64,000 nucleotides of DNA from contig CAJJBZ010000008.1 of the NCBI GenBank assembly GCA_905182535.1, positions 124,001-188,000 of the forward strand, in the 5' to 3' direction. This document shows positions 56,511 through 64,000 of the stretch, in pieces; positions within the stretch are counted from its first letter, which is position 1; the number at the start of each line of letters is the position of its first letter. This DNA is from an uncultured Planktomarina sp. (GTDB taxonomy: Bacteria; Pseudomonadota; Alphaproteobacteria; Rhodobacterales; Rhodobacteraceae). Position numbers and translations under genes: made by a program. The notes beneath the pieces were generated by a model. The model was not told the DNA's origin. It worked only from the letters and a program-made list of their open reading frames with translations, and did not search any database.

Positions 56511-57113
56511 TTAGACGGTTAGCATTCGGCGTAACATATCCTCAAAATAGCGTTCGGCATCTGGAAAATGATCCCCTTCACCAAGAACAGCCTGCACTTG
56601 TACATCGAAATCTGCATAGTGCTGTGTCATCGCCCATATCGAAAAAATGAGATGATGTGCATCTACTGAACGAATCAACCCAGCACTCGACCATTTGTTC
56701 ATCAGTTTCACTAAAGTGCTAACTACCTCGCGCAACTCTCCCGTCAAAGCATTCTTAATTCGTGGCGCACCCTGAATGATCTCATTGGCATAAAGGCGGC
56801 TCTCGCGCGGGTATAGCCGGCTCATCCTCATCTTGTGTTTTGCATAGCCCAATATCTCTTCGATCGGATCACCATTTGGATTGATGTCGTGAACAGGCTT
56901 GAGCCAATGGGCCAGAAGTTGAGAAAGCAGGGCCTCGTAGATCGCCTCTTTAGATGTAAAATAGTAAAGTATGTTGGGTTTTGAGAGGCCAGATTCAGTT
57001 GCGATTTGGTCTAGTGTTGAACCCCTAAAACCAAACTGTGAAAAGATTTTTAGACCTGCGTCCAAAATGGCTGAATGGTTTTTCTTTTGGATGCGTGTTT
57101 CATACTTTCTCAT
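56511..57113 (-). CDS. rutR: RutR-like TetR-family regulator
   Basis: 200 residues. The N-terminal HTH is AILDAGLKIFSQFGFRGSTL with ATESGLSKPNILYYFTSKEA. The C-terminal domain has MRMSRLYPRESRLYANEIIQ, then GAPRIKNALTGELREVV and AHHLIFSIWAMTQHYADFDV with QAVLGEG. Those last blocks match E. coli RutR closely in my memory (MIWASTQHYADF). RutR represses pyrimidine breakdown and is released by uracil or thymine. Its place between preTA and the hydrolase fits local control, and RutR-type sites lie at 53757 and 57140. Confidence 0.85.
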   Translation of the reverse strand: MRKYETRIQKKNHSAILDAGLKIFSQFGFRGSTLDQIATESGLSKPNILYYFTSKEAIYEALLSQLLAHWLKPVHDINPNGDPIEEILGYAKHKMRMSRLYPRESRLYANEIIQGAPRIKNALTGELREVVSTLVKLMNKWSSAGLIRSVDAHHLIFSIWAMTQHYADFDVQVQAVLGEGDHFPDAERYFEDMLRRMLTV

Positions 57114-57139
57114 GGTTATTCATCCCACGGAAAACCCAA

Positions 57140-57155
57140 GTGAGCAAATGATTAA
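57140..57155 (+). promoter_or_regulatory. Probable RutR-type operator between rutR and the hydrolase gene
   Basis: GTGAGCAAATGATTAA matches 10 of the 14 defined positions of TTGACCAnnTGGTCAA. It sits in the 153-bp divergent region, 27 bases upstream of the rutR start and 112 before the hydrolase start, so it could serve autoregulation as well as the operon. Weaker than the preT site. Confidence 0.45.
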
Positions 57156-57266
57156 ATCAGATCATACTTCGTCAGCTTGAAGCCTGTGCAAGAAGTTGTG
57201 TAACCGCCTTGTGGCGAGACTGATCAGGCGCAGATACAAGCTCTGACCTCGACAAGGGAGAGAGAC

Positions 57267-58517
57267 ATGGCCGCACCTGGTGAAAACCTCAAGATTAACG
57301 GCGACCGCCTGTGGGACAGCTTGATGGAGATGGCCAAGATCGGTCCCGGTGTGGCGGGCGGTAACAATCGCCAAACCGTCACCGATGAAGACAGCGAAGG
57401 CAGACATCTGTTTCAAAGCTGGTGCGCTGCTGCGGGCATGACGATGGGTCTAGACCAGATGGGCAATATGTTTGCGCGCCGCGAGGGCACAGACGTGGAT
57501 GCCTTACCTGTTTACGTTGGATCGCATTTGGATACACAGCCGACTGGCGGAAAATACGACGGTGTTCTTGGTGTCCTTGGGGGTTTGGAACTGCTCCGCA
57601 CGATGAATGACCTTGATATTCACACGAAGCACCCGATTGTAGTCACAAATTGGACGAACGAAGAAGGCACACGCTATGCGCCTGCCATGTTGGCCTCTGG
57701 AGTTTTTGCTGGTCTGCACACCCAAGACTGGGCATATAATCGTTTAGACGTGGACGGCAAAGCATTTGGTGATGAACTTGAACGAATTGGATGGAAGGGT
57801 GAGGAGGCTGTCGGCACCAGAGAGATGCATGCTTTTTTTGAGCTACATATTGAGCAGGGCCCTATTCTGGAGGCTGAAGGCAAGATGATTGGTGTTGTAA
57901 CCCATGGTCAAGGATTGTCTTGGACTCAGGTCACTATCGTTGGTAAAGATGCGCATACGGGATCAACACCAATGGCCATGCGCAAGAACGCTGGTTTGGC
58001 TATGTCTCATATTTTGGTCAAAGTTGATGAGATAGCTATGTCTCATGCTCCACATGCTGTTGGAGCCGCTGGCCATATTAATGTCTATCCGAATTCGCGA
58101 AACGTGATCCCAGGTAAAGTTGTCTTTACTGTTGATTTAAGGTCGCCAGAGCTGGCGGTTATCACTGCTATGGAGGCACGTTTACGCTTAGATGCCCAGT
58201 CTATTTGTGACGCCATGGGCATGGCGGTATCGTTTGAAAAAGTGGGAGGTTTCGATCCTGTAGCTTTTGATAAAACATGCGTAGAAGCGGTTCGGAGTGC
58301 TGCCGTCAGGTTAGGCTATAGTTATATGGATTTGATCTCTGGTGCGGGCCATGATGCCTGCTGGATAAACCGCGTAGCACCAACTGCCATGATTATGTGC
58401 CCATGTGTTGATGGCTTAAGCCATAATGAAGCTGAAGAAATTAGCCGCGAATGGGCTGCGGCTGGAACTGATGTTTTATTGCATGCCGTTTTGGAGACTG
58501 CAATTATTACTAATTAA
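57267..58517 (+). CDS. Zn-dependent M20-type amidase/carbamoylase (likely N-carbamoyl-beta-alanine amidohydrolase)
   Basis: 416 residues of the hydantoinase/carbamoylase subfamily. Metal ligands are in VYVGSHLDTQPTGGKYDGVL (His, Asp), TNWTNEEGTRYAPAMLASGV (Glu), FFELHIEQGPILEAEG (His) and the late NEAEE/HDACWINRVAPTAM region (His). In this context it should cut N-carbamoyl-beta-alanine and the thymine-derived analogue to beta-amino acid, CO2 and ammonia, the last step after dihydropyrimidinase. GGGAG precedes the ATG. It lies 37 bases before the dihydropyrimidinase gene. Confidence 0.9.
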   Translation: MAAPGENLKINGDRLWDSLMEMAKIGPGVAGGNNRQTVTDEDSEGRHLFQSWCAAAGMTMGLDQMGNMFARREGTDVDALPVYVGSHLDTQPTGGKYDGVLGVLGGLELLRTMNDLDIHTKHPIVVTNWTNEEGTRYAPAMLASGVFAGLHTQDWAYNRLDVDGKAFGDELERIGWKGEEAVGTREMHAFFELHIEQGPILEAEGKMIGVVTHGQGLSWTQVTIVGKDAHTGSTPMAMRKNAGLAMSHILVKVDEIAMSHAPHAVGAAGHINVYPNSRNVIPGKVVFTVDLRSPELAVITAMEARLRLDAQSICDAMGMAVSFEKVGGFDPVAFDKTCVEAVRSAAVRLGYSYMDLISGAGHDACWINRVAPTAMIMCPCVDGLSHNEAEEISREWAAAGTDVLLHAVLETAIITN

Positions 58518-58554
58518 TTATCAAAAGTACTAAGCTGAAAGACAGGGGATTATA

Positions 58555-60009
58555 ATGACCACAGTTATCAAAAATGGTACAATTGTTACACACGACCTGA
58601 CTTACAAAGCTGATGTTTTGATCGATGGCGGTCAAATTATCGAGATTGGAAATAACTTGTCGGGCGAAGAAGAGCTGGACGCGAGTGATTGCTTTGTTAT
58701 GCCGGGTGGTATTGATCCGCACACGCACCTTGAAATGCCATTTATGGGTACTTACTCGACTGATGATTTTGAAAGTGGAACACGCGCAGCGCTTGCCGGT
58801 GGTACAACGATGGTTATCGATTTTGCACTACCAAGCCCAGGCCAAGGTTTGCACGATGCGCTTAAGATGTGGGATAATAAGTCTACACGTGCAAATTGTG
58901 ATTATTCTTTTCACATGGCTGTAACGTGGTGGGGTGAGCAAGTTTTTGATGAGATGGAGTCTGTTGTCAAAGATCGTGGCATCAACACGTTCAAACACTT
59001 CATGGCTTACAAAGGTGCGTTGATGGTCAATGATGATGAGCTTTATGCGAGTTTTAGCCGACTTTCTGAACTCGGTGGAATCGCCATGGTTCATGCCGAA
59101 AATGGTGATGTTGTGGCTGAATTATCTGCCAAGCTTTTAGCTGAGGGTAACACTGGCCCAGAAGCACACGCTTATTCACGTCCTCCACAGGTTGAAGGAG
59201 AAGCTACGAACCGTGCGATTATGATTGCCGATATGGCAGGTGTCCCACTTTATGTTGTTCACACTTCCTGTGAGGATTCCCACGAAGCCATTCGCCGTGC
59301 GCGGCAGCAAGGTAAGAGGGTGTGGGGTGAGCCATTAATCCAACACCTGACACTGGATGAGAGTGAATATTTTAATAAAGATTGGGACCATGCCGCACGC
59401 CGTGTGATGTCGCCTCCGTTTCGTAATAAACGGCATCAAGACAGTCTTTGGGCTGGCTTGCAGTCGGGGTCTCTAAGTGTTGTGGCCACAGATCACTGCG
59501 CATTTTCAACAGAGCAAAAACGATTTGGCTTGGGCGATTTCACGAAAATTCCAAATGGAACCGGTGGACTCGAAGACAGGATGCCAATGCTTTGGACGCA
59601 CGGCGTAGAGACAGGGCGTTTGACCCCAAATGAGTTTGTTGCAGTAACCTCCACAAATATAGCTAAGATATTAAATTGTTATCCTAAAAAAGGTGCAATT
59701 CTGGTTGGGGCTGATGCTGATATTGTGGTGTGGGATCCGAATCGTGAAAAAACGATTTTGGCGGCCAATCAGCAGTCTGCCATCGACTACAACGTCTTTG
59801 AGGGCAAAAAAGTTAAAGGCCTTCCGCGCTTCACACTGACACGTGGCAAAGTAGCTATCTATGATGGTGAAGTTCGTACAGAAGAAGGTCACGGGAAATT
59901 TATTAAACGTGAGGGAAATACGGCCACAAATAAGGCACTATCATCTTGGAAAGCGTTAACATCACCGCGTCCCGTAGAACGTACAGGTATTCCCGCCAGT
60001 GGAGTCTAA
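58555..60009 (+). CDS. hydA: Dihydropyrimidinase
   Basis: 484 residues, cyclic amidohydrolase of the D-hydantoinase type, opening dihydrouracil or dihydrothymine to the N-carbamoyl amino acid. Metal sites: MPGGIDPHTHLEMPFMGTYS, the carbamylated Lys in FKHFMAYKGALMVNDDE, VHAENGDVVAELSAKLLAEG, PLYVVHTSCEDSHEAIRR and VATDHCAFSTEQKRF. EFVAVTSTNIAKILNCYPKK and GADADIVVWDP close the barrel. The frame is intact and the length normal. It is part of the pyrimidine operon, between the carbamoylase and the importer genes. Confidence 0.95.
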   Translation: MTTVIKNGTIVTHDLTYKADVLIDGGQIIEIGNNLSGEEELDASDCFVMPGGIDPHTHLEMPFMGTYSTDDFESGTRAALAGGTTMVIDFALPSPGQGLHDALKMWDNKSTRANCDYSFHMAVTWWGEQVFDEMESVVKDRGINTFKHFMAYKGALMVNDDELYASFSRLSELGGIAMVHAENGDVVAELSAKLLAEGNTGPEAHAYSRPPQVEGEATNRAIMIADMAGVPLYVVHTSCEDSHEAIRRARQQGKRVWGEPLIQHLTLDESEYFNKDWDHAARRVMSPPFRNKRHQDSLWAGLQSGSLSVVATDHCAFSTEQKRFGLGDFTKIPNGTGGLEDRMPMLWTHGVETGRLTPNEFVAVTSTNIAKILNCYPKKGAILVGADADIVVWDPNREKTILAANQQSAIDYNVFEGKKVKGLPRFTLTRGKVAIYDGEVRTEEGHGKFIKREGNTATNKALSSWKALTSPRPVERTGIPASGV

Positions 60010-60059
60010 TCTAAGAAGTCAGATTTTGACGTCGTTTGGCAAGGGAATAGTATTGAGAC

Positions 60060-60071
60060 ACGACATGTCGT
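60060..60071. promoter_or_regulatory. Perfect 12-bp palindrome before the importer operon
   Basis: ACGACATGTCGT is perfectly self-complementary. It lies 104 bases upstream of the ATPase start. GTCGTTTG occurs both at 60031 and within the palindrome's right edge, each followed by CCAA- or GGCAA-type bases. A half RutR site TTGACC is at 60092-60097. Binding protein unknown. Confidence 0.35.
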
Positions 60072-60174
60072 TTGCTGCCAAAAAACTTCACTTGACCTTC
60101 AATAAAAACGGCGGTCCTTTGTGATCTCTTCGAGCTATGAATAAGATTGATTTTGTAATTTAAAAAAGGTTTTT

Positions 60175-60957
60175 GTGGTGCAATCTGAAGTAATAAATGT
60201 TTCGAACCTAGATCTTACATTCGAAACGGGTGATGGACCCGTCCATGCTCTGAAAAACGTTGATTTAAAAGTTAATAAGGGCGATTTTGTATCTTTTATT
60301 GGACCATCTGGTTGTGGAAAAACAACTTTATTAAGGGTTTTAGCGGATCTAGATGAACCAACTGCGGGCGAGGTCACCGTAAATGGTGTCAGCCCGAGAG
60401 AGGCACGAGAGGCTAGAGCATATGGCTATGTTTTTCAGGCGGCTGGTCTATATCCTTGGCGTAACGTAGCCGCAAATGTAAAGTTGCCTCTAGAAATTAT
60501 GGGTTACTCAAAAGAAGAACAACTCAAAAGAGTAAAGAAGGTTCTTGATTTAGTCGAGCTGACAGGTTTTGAAAACAAGTATCCTTGGCAACTTTCTGGA
60601 GGTATGCAGCAAAGGGCCAGTATTGCTAGGGCTTTGGCCTTTGATGCTGATATATTATTTATGGATGAGCCATTCGGTGCCTTAGATGAAATCGTACGAG
60701 ATCATTTGAATAAGCAATTGTTAGAACTGTGGAAATCTACAAACAAAACAATTTGTTTTGTGACCCATTCGATACCCGAGGCGGTATACCTATCTACGAA
60801 AATTGTTGTCATGTCGCCAAGACCTGGGCGAATTGTTGATATAATAGACAGTAACCTACCCTCAGACAGGCCCCTTGAAATTAGAGACTCTAAGGATTTT
60901 ATTGAAATATCTCAAAGAGTTAGAGAAGGGTTGCGAGCAGGTCACAGTGATGAATAA
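60175..60957 (+). CDS. ABC transporter ATP-binding protein, SsuB/TauB type
   Basis: 260 residues. Walker [22 protein letters not shown]-loop YVFQAAGLYPWRNV, signature LSGGMQQRASIARALAFDA, Walker B ILFMDEPFGALDEIVRD and the switch His in ICFVTHSIPEAVYLS. It belongs to the nitrate/sulfonate/taurine/pyrimidine-like ABC family. The start is GTG, with weak ribosome-site signal. It overlaps the first permease by 8 bases. Since the binding protein of this operon is NMT1/THI5-type and the operon lies beside the pyrimidine genes, import of a pyrimidine base is my inference. Confidence 0.9.
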   Translation: MVQSEVINVSNLDLTFETGDGPVHALKNVDLKVNKGDFVSFIGPSGCGKTTLLRVLADLDEPTAGEVTVNGVSPREAREARAYGYVFQAAGLYPWRNVAANVKLPLEIMGYSKEEQLKRVKKVLDLVELTGFENKYPWQLSGGMQQRASIARALAFDADILFMDEPFGALDEIVRDHLNKQLLELWKSTNKTICFVTHSIPEAVYLSTKIVVMSPRPGRIVDIIDSNLPSDRPLEIRDSKDFIEISQRVREGLRAGHSDE

Positions 60958-61840
60958 AAGGTTGAGGATAGGTTCGGATAATAAAATACTGCCTGTTATT
61001 TGCATAATAACTTTTATTATCATAATTTGGTATGGGTTCTCTATAGTTTTGAATGCTCCGTGGGAATTTGACAAAGCAAAAAGAAATTCGATTACATTGT
61101 CAAAGACCGAATTAGTAAGCCAAACGTGGTCACAAAAGCGACCAAAATTGCCAACTCCACATCAGGTCGCCAAAGAGATGTGGGATACAACTATTAATAA
61201 AAAGATCACCTCTAAAAGATCACTCGTCTATCACGGTTTGATTACTTTTTATGAAACAATCTATGGTTTCGCTTTTGGAACGGGCCTTGGCATTCTATTA
61301 GCACTAGGGATAGTTTATAATAGGGCAACGGCAATGAGTGTTATGCCTTGGATCATTACCAGCCAAACCATTCCGATACTTGCCATTGCACCAATGATTG
61401 TAGTTGCATTAGGGTCTGCTGGATTTAGTGGTTTGATGCCAATTGTGATCATCTCGATGTATCTATCGTTTTTTCCGGTAGTGGTGGGCATGGTCAAAGG
61501 CCTTAAAAGCCCAGAGCAATTGGATATTGATCAAATGAAAACTTGGTCTGCCTCTAAATCACAAGTTTTATTTAAATTGAGAGCACCAAAATCGACACCG
61601 TATCTTTTCACTTCATTGAAGTTGGGTATGGCTGCTTCGCTAGTGGGTGCAATTGTCGGCGAACTCCCATCCGGTGGGGGTGGAGGGCTTGGCTTTAGAA
61701 TGCTTTCGGGAAGTACTTTTGGTAATACTTTGCATATTTGGAGCGGTCTGTTTTCTGCAGCAATACTTGCGGGCTCTCTAATTGCGATCATTGGCGTTAT
61801 TCAGAGAATTGTATTAAAAAGAATGGCTTTGGAAACATAA
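60950..61840 (+). CDS. ABC transporter permease (first)
   Basis: 296 residues with about six helices. It begins MNKRLRIGSDNKILPVICII and has TFYETIYGFAFGTGLGILLA. The conserved cytoplasmic loop region includes GMVKGLKSPEQLDIDQMKTW and VLFKLRAPKSTPYLFTSLKL. GAIVGELPSGGGGGLGFRML is the typical glycine-rich exit. Overlaps the ATPase by 8 bases and the next permease by one (TAATG). Confidence 0.9.
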   Translation: MNKRLRIGSDNKILPVICIITFIIIIWYGFSIVLNAPWEFDKAKRNSITLSKTELVSQTWSQKRPKLPTPHQVAKEMWDTTINKKITSKRSLVYHGLITFYETIYGFAFGTGLGILLALGIVYNRATAMSVMPWIITSQTIPILAIAPMIVVALGSAGFSGLMPIVIISMYLSFFPVVVGMVKGLKSPEQLDIDQMKTWSASKSQVLFKLRAPKSTPYLFTSLKLGMAASLVGAIVGELPSGGGGGLGFRMLSGSTFGNTLHIWSGLFSAAILAGSLIAIIGVIQRIVLKRMALET

Positions 61841-62685
61841 TGGTGTATTTCGCAGGAGCAATAGGTTTTTGGATATTAGCTTGGTTGTTAAATATTTGGA
61901 TAGCGCGTCAAAATGAAAGTAAATTACTAAATTTATTTCCTCCGATACTATTTGGGGTTAGTATTATATTGATTTGGCAAGCAAGCGTCGTAGGCTTCGA
62001 AGTAAGTCCCGTAATTTTGCCACCACCCTCTGCCATTTACTATAAATTCATCTCAAGCATACCAACTCTTTGGGGCGATTTTGTTCAAACAGCTCTTAAG
62101 GGGGCGCTGCCAGGTTACCTAATAGGCTGTGCCGCGGCTTTTGCTGTTAGCCTTATAGCAGATAAATTTAAGTTTTTTGGACGTGGTGTTTTACCAATTG
62201 GAAACTTTTTAGCAGCGATGCCAATTATTGGGATCGCTCCGATTCTTGTGATGTGGTACGGATATGGGTGGCAATCGAAGGCAGCAGTAGTTGCAGTGAT
62301 GGTCTTCTTCCCAATCTTGGTAAACACTGTTCAGGGAATGAAAATGTCTGATAAAATTCATAAAGACCTGATGCAAACTTATAATGCTAATTATCTACAA
62401 ACATTGCTTAAATTAAGATTGGCAACGGCAATGCCTTTTATTTTTAATGGACTTAAGATTTGTACAACGCTAGCCTTGATAGGAGCGATCGTGGCTGAGT
62501 TTTTTGGTTCTCCGATTAGGGGTATGGGATTCAGAATATCAACAGAAGCGCCTCGGTTCGCATTAGATATGGTTTGGGCGGAAATAACGGTAGCGGCGAT
62601 TGCAGGATCGCTATTTTATGGGGGGATCGTTTTGTTAGAAAAGTGGATAACTTTTTGGCACCCTTCTCAAAGAGGAAGAGCGTAA
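61840..62685 (+). CDS. ABC transporter permease (second)
   Basis: 281 residues starting MVYFAGAIGFWILAWLLNIW. A duplicate of the first in layout: FGVSIILIWQASVVGFEVSP, GNFLAAMPIIGIAPILVMWY, VNTVQGMKMSDKIHKDLMQT with LLKLRLATAMPFIFNGLKIC, and GAIVAEFFGSPIRGMGFRIS. The ATG at 61840 overlaps the preceding stop; a longer frame from 61738 is not preferred. The two permeases probably form a heterodimer. Confidence 0.9.
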   Translation: MVYFAGAIGFWILAWLLNIWIARQNESKLLNLFPPILFGVSIILIWQASVVGFEVSPVILPPPSAIYYKFISSIPTLWGDFVQTALKGALPGYLIGCAAAFAVSLIADKFKFFGRGVLPIGNFLAAMPIIGIAPILVMWYGYGWQSKAAVVAVMVFFPILVNTVQGMKMSDKIHKDLMQTYNANYLQTLLKLRLATAMPFIFNGLKICTTLALIGAIVAEFFGSPIRGMGFRISTEAPRFALDMVWAEITVAAIAGSLFYGGIVLLEKWITFWHPSQRGRA

Positions 62686-62727
62686 ATCGAAATAAGATAA
62701 TATCAATTAGCTAAATAGGAGCAAAAA

Positions 62728-63717
62728 ATGCAGAAATTTATGACTTTTACCGCTGGTGCGATAGTTGCCTTTACCGCCTCAATGGTAAACGCGGCAGATA
62801 ATGTAACAGTGCAATTGAAATGGGTAACACAGACACAGTTTGCTGGGTATTATGTTGCTCAAGATAAAGGCTTTTATGAAGCTGAAGGCCTAAATGTTAC
62901 AGTTAAAGCTGGTGGTCCTGATATTGGTCCAATGAGCGTTCTTGCTGGTGGTGGTGCCGATGTTGCTGTGGATTGGATGCCCTCAGCATTGGCTGCGCGG
63001 GAAAAAGGCTTTGCAAATGTTAACATAGCACAGCCCTTTGCTGGGTCTGGAATGATGTTGGTCTGCCGAAAAGATCGAGGTGTTAATTCAGTTGCAGATC
63101 TAAAAGATAAAAATCTCTATGTTTGGTATTATGGAAACGAATGGCCGTTCCTAAGCTGGATGAACAAACTTGGTTTAGCAACAGATGGAAGCGCTGGTGG
63201 GGTTTCTGTATTTAAGCAAGGCTGGGATATCCTGCCATTAACGCAAGGTGATGCTGCTTGTGTTTCAGCGATGTCATATAATGAGTATTGGCAAGTTCTG
63301 GCTGAAGGGTTGAAGCCGGAAGAGCTAACAGTATTTAGATATGAGGACGAGGGCGTAGCGACATTAGAAGATGGTCTTTATGTTAAAGAGGAAAACTTAT
63401 CTGATCCAGCATTCGTTGATAAAATGGTTCGGTTCGTTCGTGCATCTATGAAAGGCTGGAAGTATGCTGAGAATAATACAGCTGAAGCCGCTCAAATAGT
63501 TGTCGATAATGATGATTCTGGTTCACAGACTGTAGATGCTAATACCATTCAGATGGGTGAGATAGCTAAACTGACGGCAGGTAGTGATGGCGCATTGTCA
63601 GAAGCAGATTTTGATCGCACAGTTTCAAGTCTTATGACTGGTGGCTCAGATCCTGTAATTACTATTATGCCTAAAGGCGCATGGACACATGCAATTACCG
63701 ATAAGGCTCTCAAGTAA
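62728..63717 (+). CDS. ABC transporter substrate-binding protein, NMT1/THI5-like
   Basis: 329 residues. Signal peptide MQKFMTFTAGAIVAFTASMV ending NAADN. The mature protein opens VQLKWVTQTQFAGYYVAQDK and GFYEAEGLNVTVKAGGPDIG, the hallmark of NMT1/THI5-like binding proteins. It continues VLAGGGADVAVDWMPSALAA and YVWYYGNEWPFLSWMNKLGL. Relatives bind pyrimidine moieties, nitrate or sulfonates. The genomic neighbourhood supports a pyrimidine base or derivative. AGGAGC lies upstream. Periplasmic, last gene of the importer operon. Confidence 0.9.
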   Translation: MQKFMTFTAGAIVAFTASMVNAADNVTVQLKWVTQTQFAGYYVAQDKGFYEAEGLNVTVKAGGPDIGPMSVLAGGGADVAVDWMPSALAAREKGFANVNIAQPFAGSGMMLVCRKDRGVNSVADLKDKNLYVWYYGNEWPFLSWMNKLGLATDGSAGGVSVFKQGWDILPLTQGDAACVSAMSYNEYWQVLAEGLKPEELTVFRYEDEGVATLEDGLYVKEENLSDPAFVDKMVRFVRASMKGWKYAENNTAEAAQIVVDNDDSGSQTVDANTIQMGEIAKLTAGSDGALSEADFDRTVSSLMTGGSDPVITIMPKGAWTHAITDKALK

Positions 63718-63736
63718 AAAATATTTAAATTTAGTT

Positions 63737-63761
63737 ATCGCCCTGCAAATTGTGGGGCGAT
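63737..63761 (+). terminator. Weak hairpin after the importer operon
   Basis: ATCGCCC can pair with GGGCGAT around an 11-base loop, 20 bases after the last stop codon. No T run follows, so the role as terminator is uncertain. Confidence 0.35.
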
Positions 63762-63868
63762 ACTGCGGCCTTCCAAACAAGTTAGTGCCTGCCTCGTGAA
63801 TCTGAAGTGATTTCTGCCACAGGTGTTAGATACAATTTAGGCAGTACGTAGTATAGCATGACTCAAAT

Positions 63869-64000
63869 TTAAAGGCTGGGTCTATTAATCTCAGAGATCA
63901 ATCTAGACCCCGCCTGCAACGTTGCGACAGCACTGTCGATAATTGGTATTCCCAGCCGTTTACTTAAGTTCTTTGCCACAGCTGCACCCCGTAGGTTCGT
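63869..64000 (-). CDS. Hydantoin/Asp-Glu racemase-like protein, C-terminal part (cut by window edge)
   Basis: A minus-strand frame open from the right edge to the TAA at 63869-63871 encodes RGAAVAKNLSKRLGIPIIDS and AVATLQAGSRLISEINRPSL. The PIIDSAVA segment with following helix is the pattern at the C-terminus of Asp/Glu/hydantoin racemases. Only about 43 residues are visible. Its position at the end of a dihydropyrimidinase and carbamoylase cluster fits hydantoin or allantoin metabolism, but the family call is tentative. Confidence 0.5.
   Translation of the reverse strand, partial: TNLRGAAVAKNLSKRLGIPIIDSAVATLQAGSRLISEINRPSL

Overview
The window looks like a chromosomal stretch of a marine alphaproteobacterium of the Rhodobacteraceae (Roseobacter group) with moderate to low GC for that group. 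The evidence is the gene order: a DUF6446-type gene next to glyS, a PPDK-like gene behind it, a long folB form next to folP, a paired Lrp/AsnC locus divergent from ilvC, and carA divergent from yqeY. The initiator tRNA is also of alphaproteobacterial type. This assignment is inference from protein similarity I recognise; no search was run.

Layout. 1-19.9 kb is core housekeeping: glyS, PPDK-like enzyme, cell-wall hydrolase, folB-folP, an EamA transporter, ilvC, two Lrp regulators, a class V aminotransferase, a UbiH-type hydroxylase, a HAD nucleotidase, a GntR regulator, carA, yqeY, ctaD and lipB. 19.9-28.8 kb is gene-poor and looks like a decayed integration zone: tRNA-Leu(GAG) followed by a broken tyrosine recombinase, tRNA-Arg(TCT), tRNA-Gly(TCC), small hypothetical or exported proteins, TspO, a DsrE-like protein, a Sel1-repeat protein, a GFA enzyme, and an orphan terminator that may mark a small RNA. 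28.9-35.6 kb holds an ABC exporter, an acyl-CoA synthetase, a fatty acid desaturase, a sugar-phosphate isomerase-like protein and an agmatinase-family enzyme.

36.1-51.4 kb looks like an acquired catabolic island. It opens at initiator tRNA-fMet with a serine-recombinase remnant and two strong inverted repeats, contains IS630-type relics, and ends at a truncated AAA ATPase. Inside are an uncharacterised TIM-barrel protein plus SDR, an amidohydrolase divergent from a Gfo/Idh/MocA dehydrogenase - DoeB-like deacylase - EutB-like dehydratase operon, a CUT1 sugar-type ABC transporter split around a divergent promoter with tandem 19-bp repeats, and a Rid-family protein. Together they suggest uptake and breakdown of an unidentified acylated, amino-bearing, sugar-like compound.

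51.7-64 kb has a pseudoazurin, a second EamA transporter and a coherent reductive pyrimidine catabolism locus: preT-preA, a RutR-like regulator, a carbamoyl-amide hydrolase, dihydropyrimidinase and an NMT1/THI5-type ABC importer, with the tail of a hydantoin/Asp-Glu racemase-like gene at the right edge. Sites matching the E. coli RutR consensus lie in front of preT and of the hydrolase.

Quality warning: at least 13 apparent single-base frameshifts interrupt conserved genes between 4 and 45 kb, including ilvC, ctaD and carA. Each reads through cleanly with a one-base correction, so sequencing or assembly indels are more likely than mass gene death. I annotate these as whole genes with the break position given.
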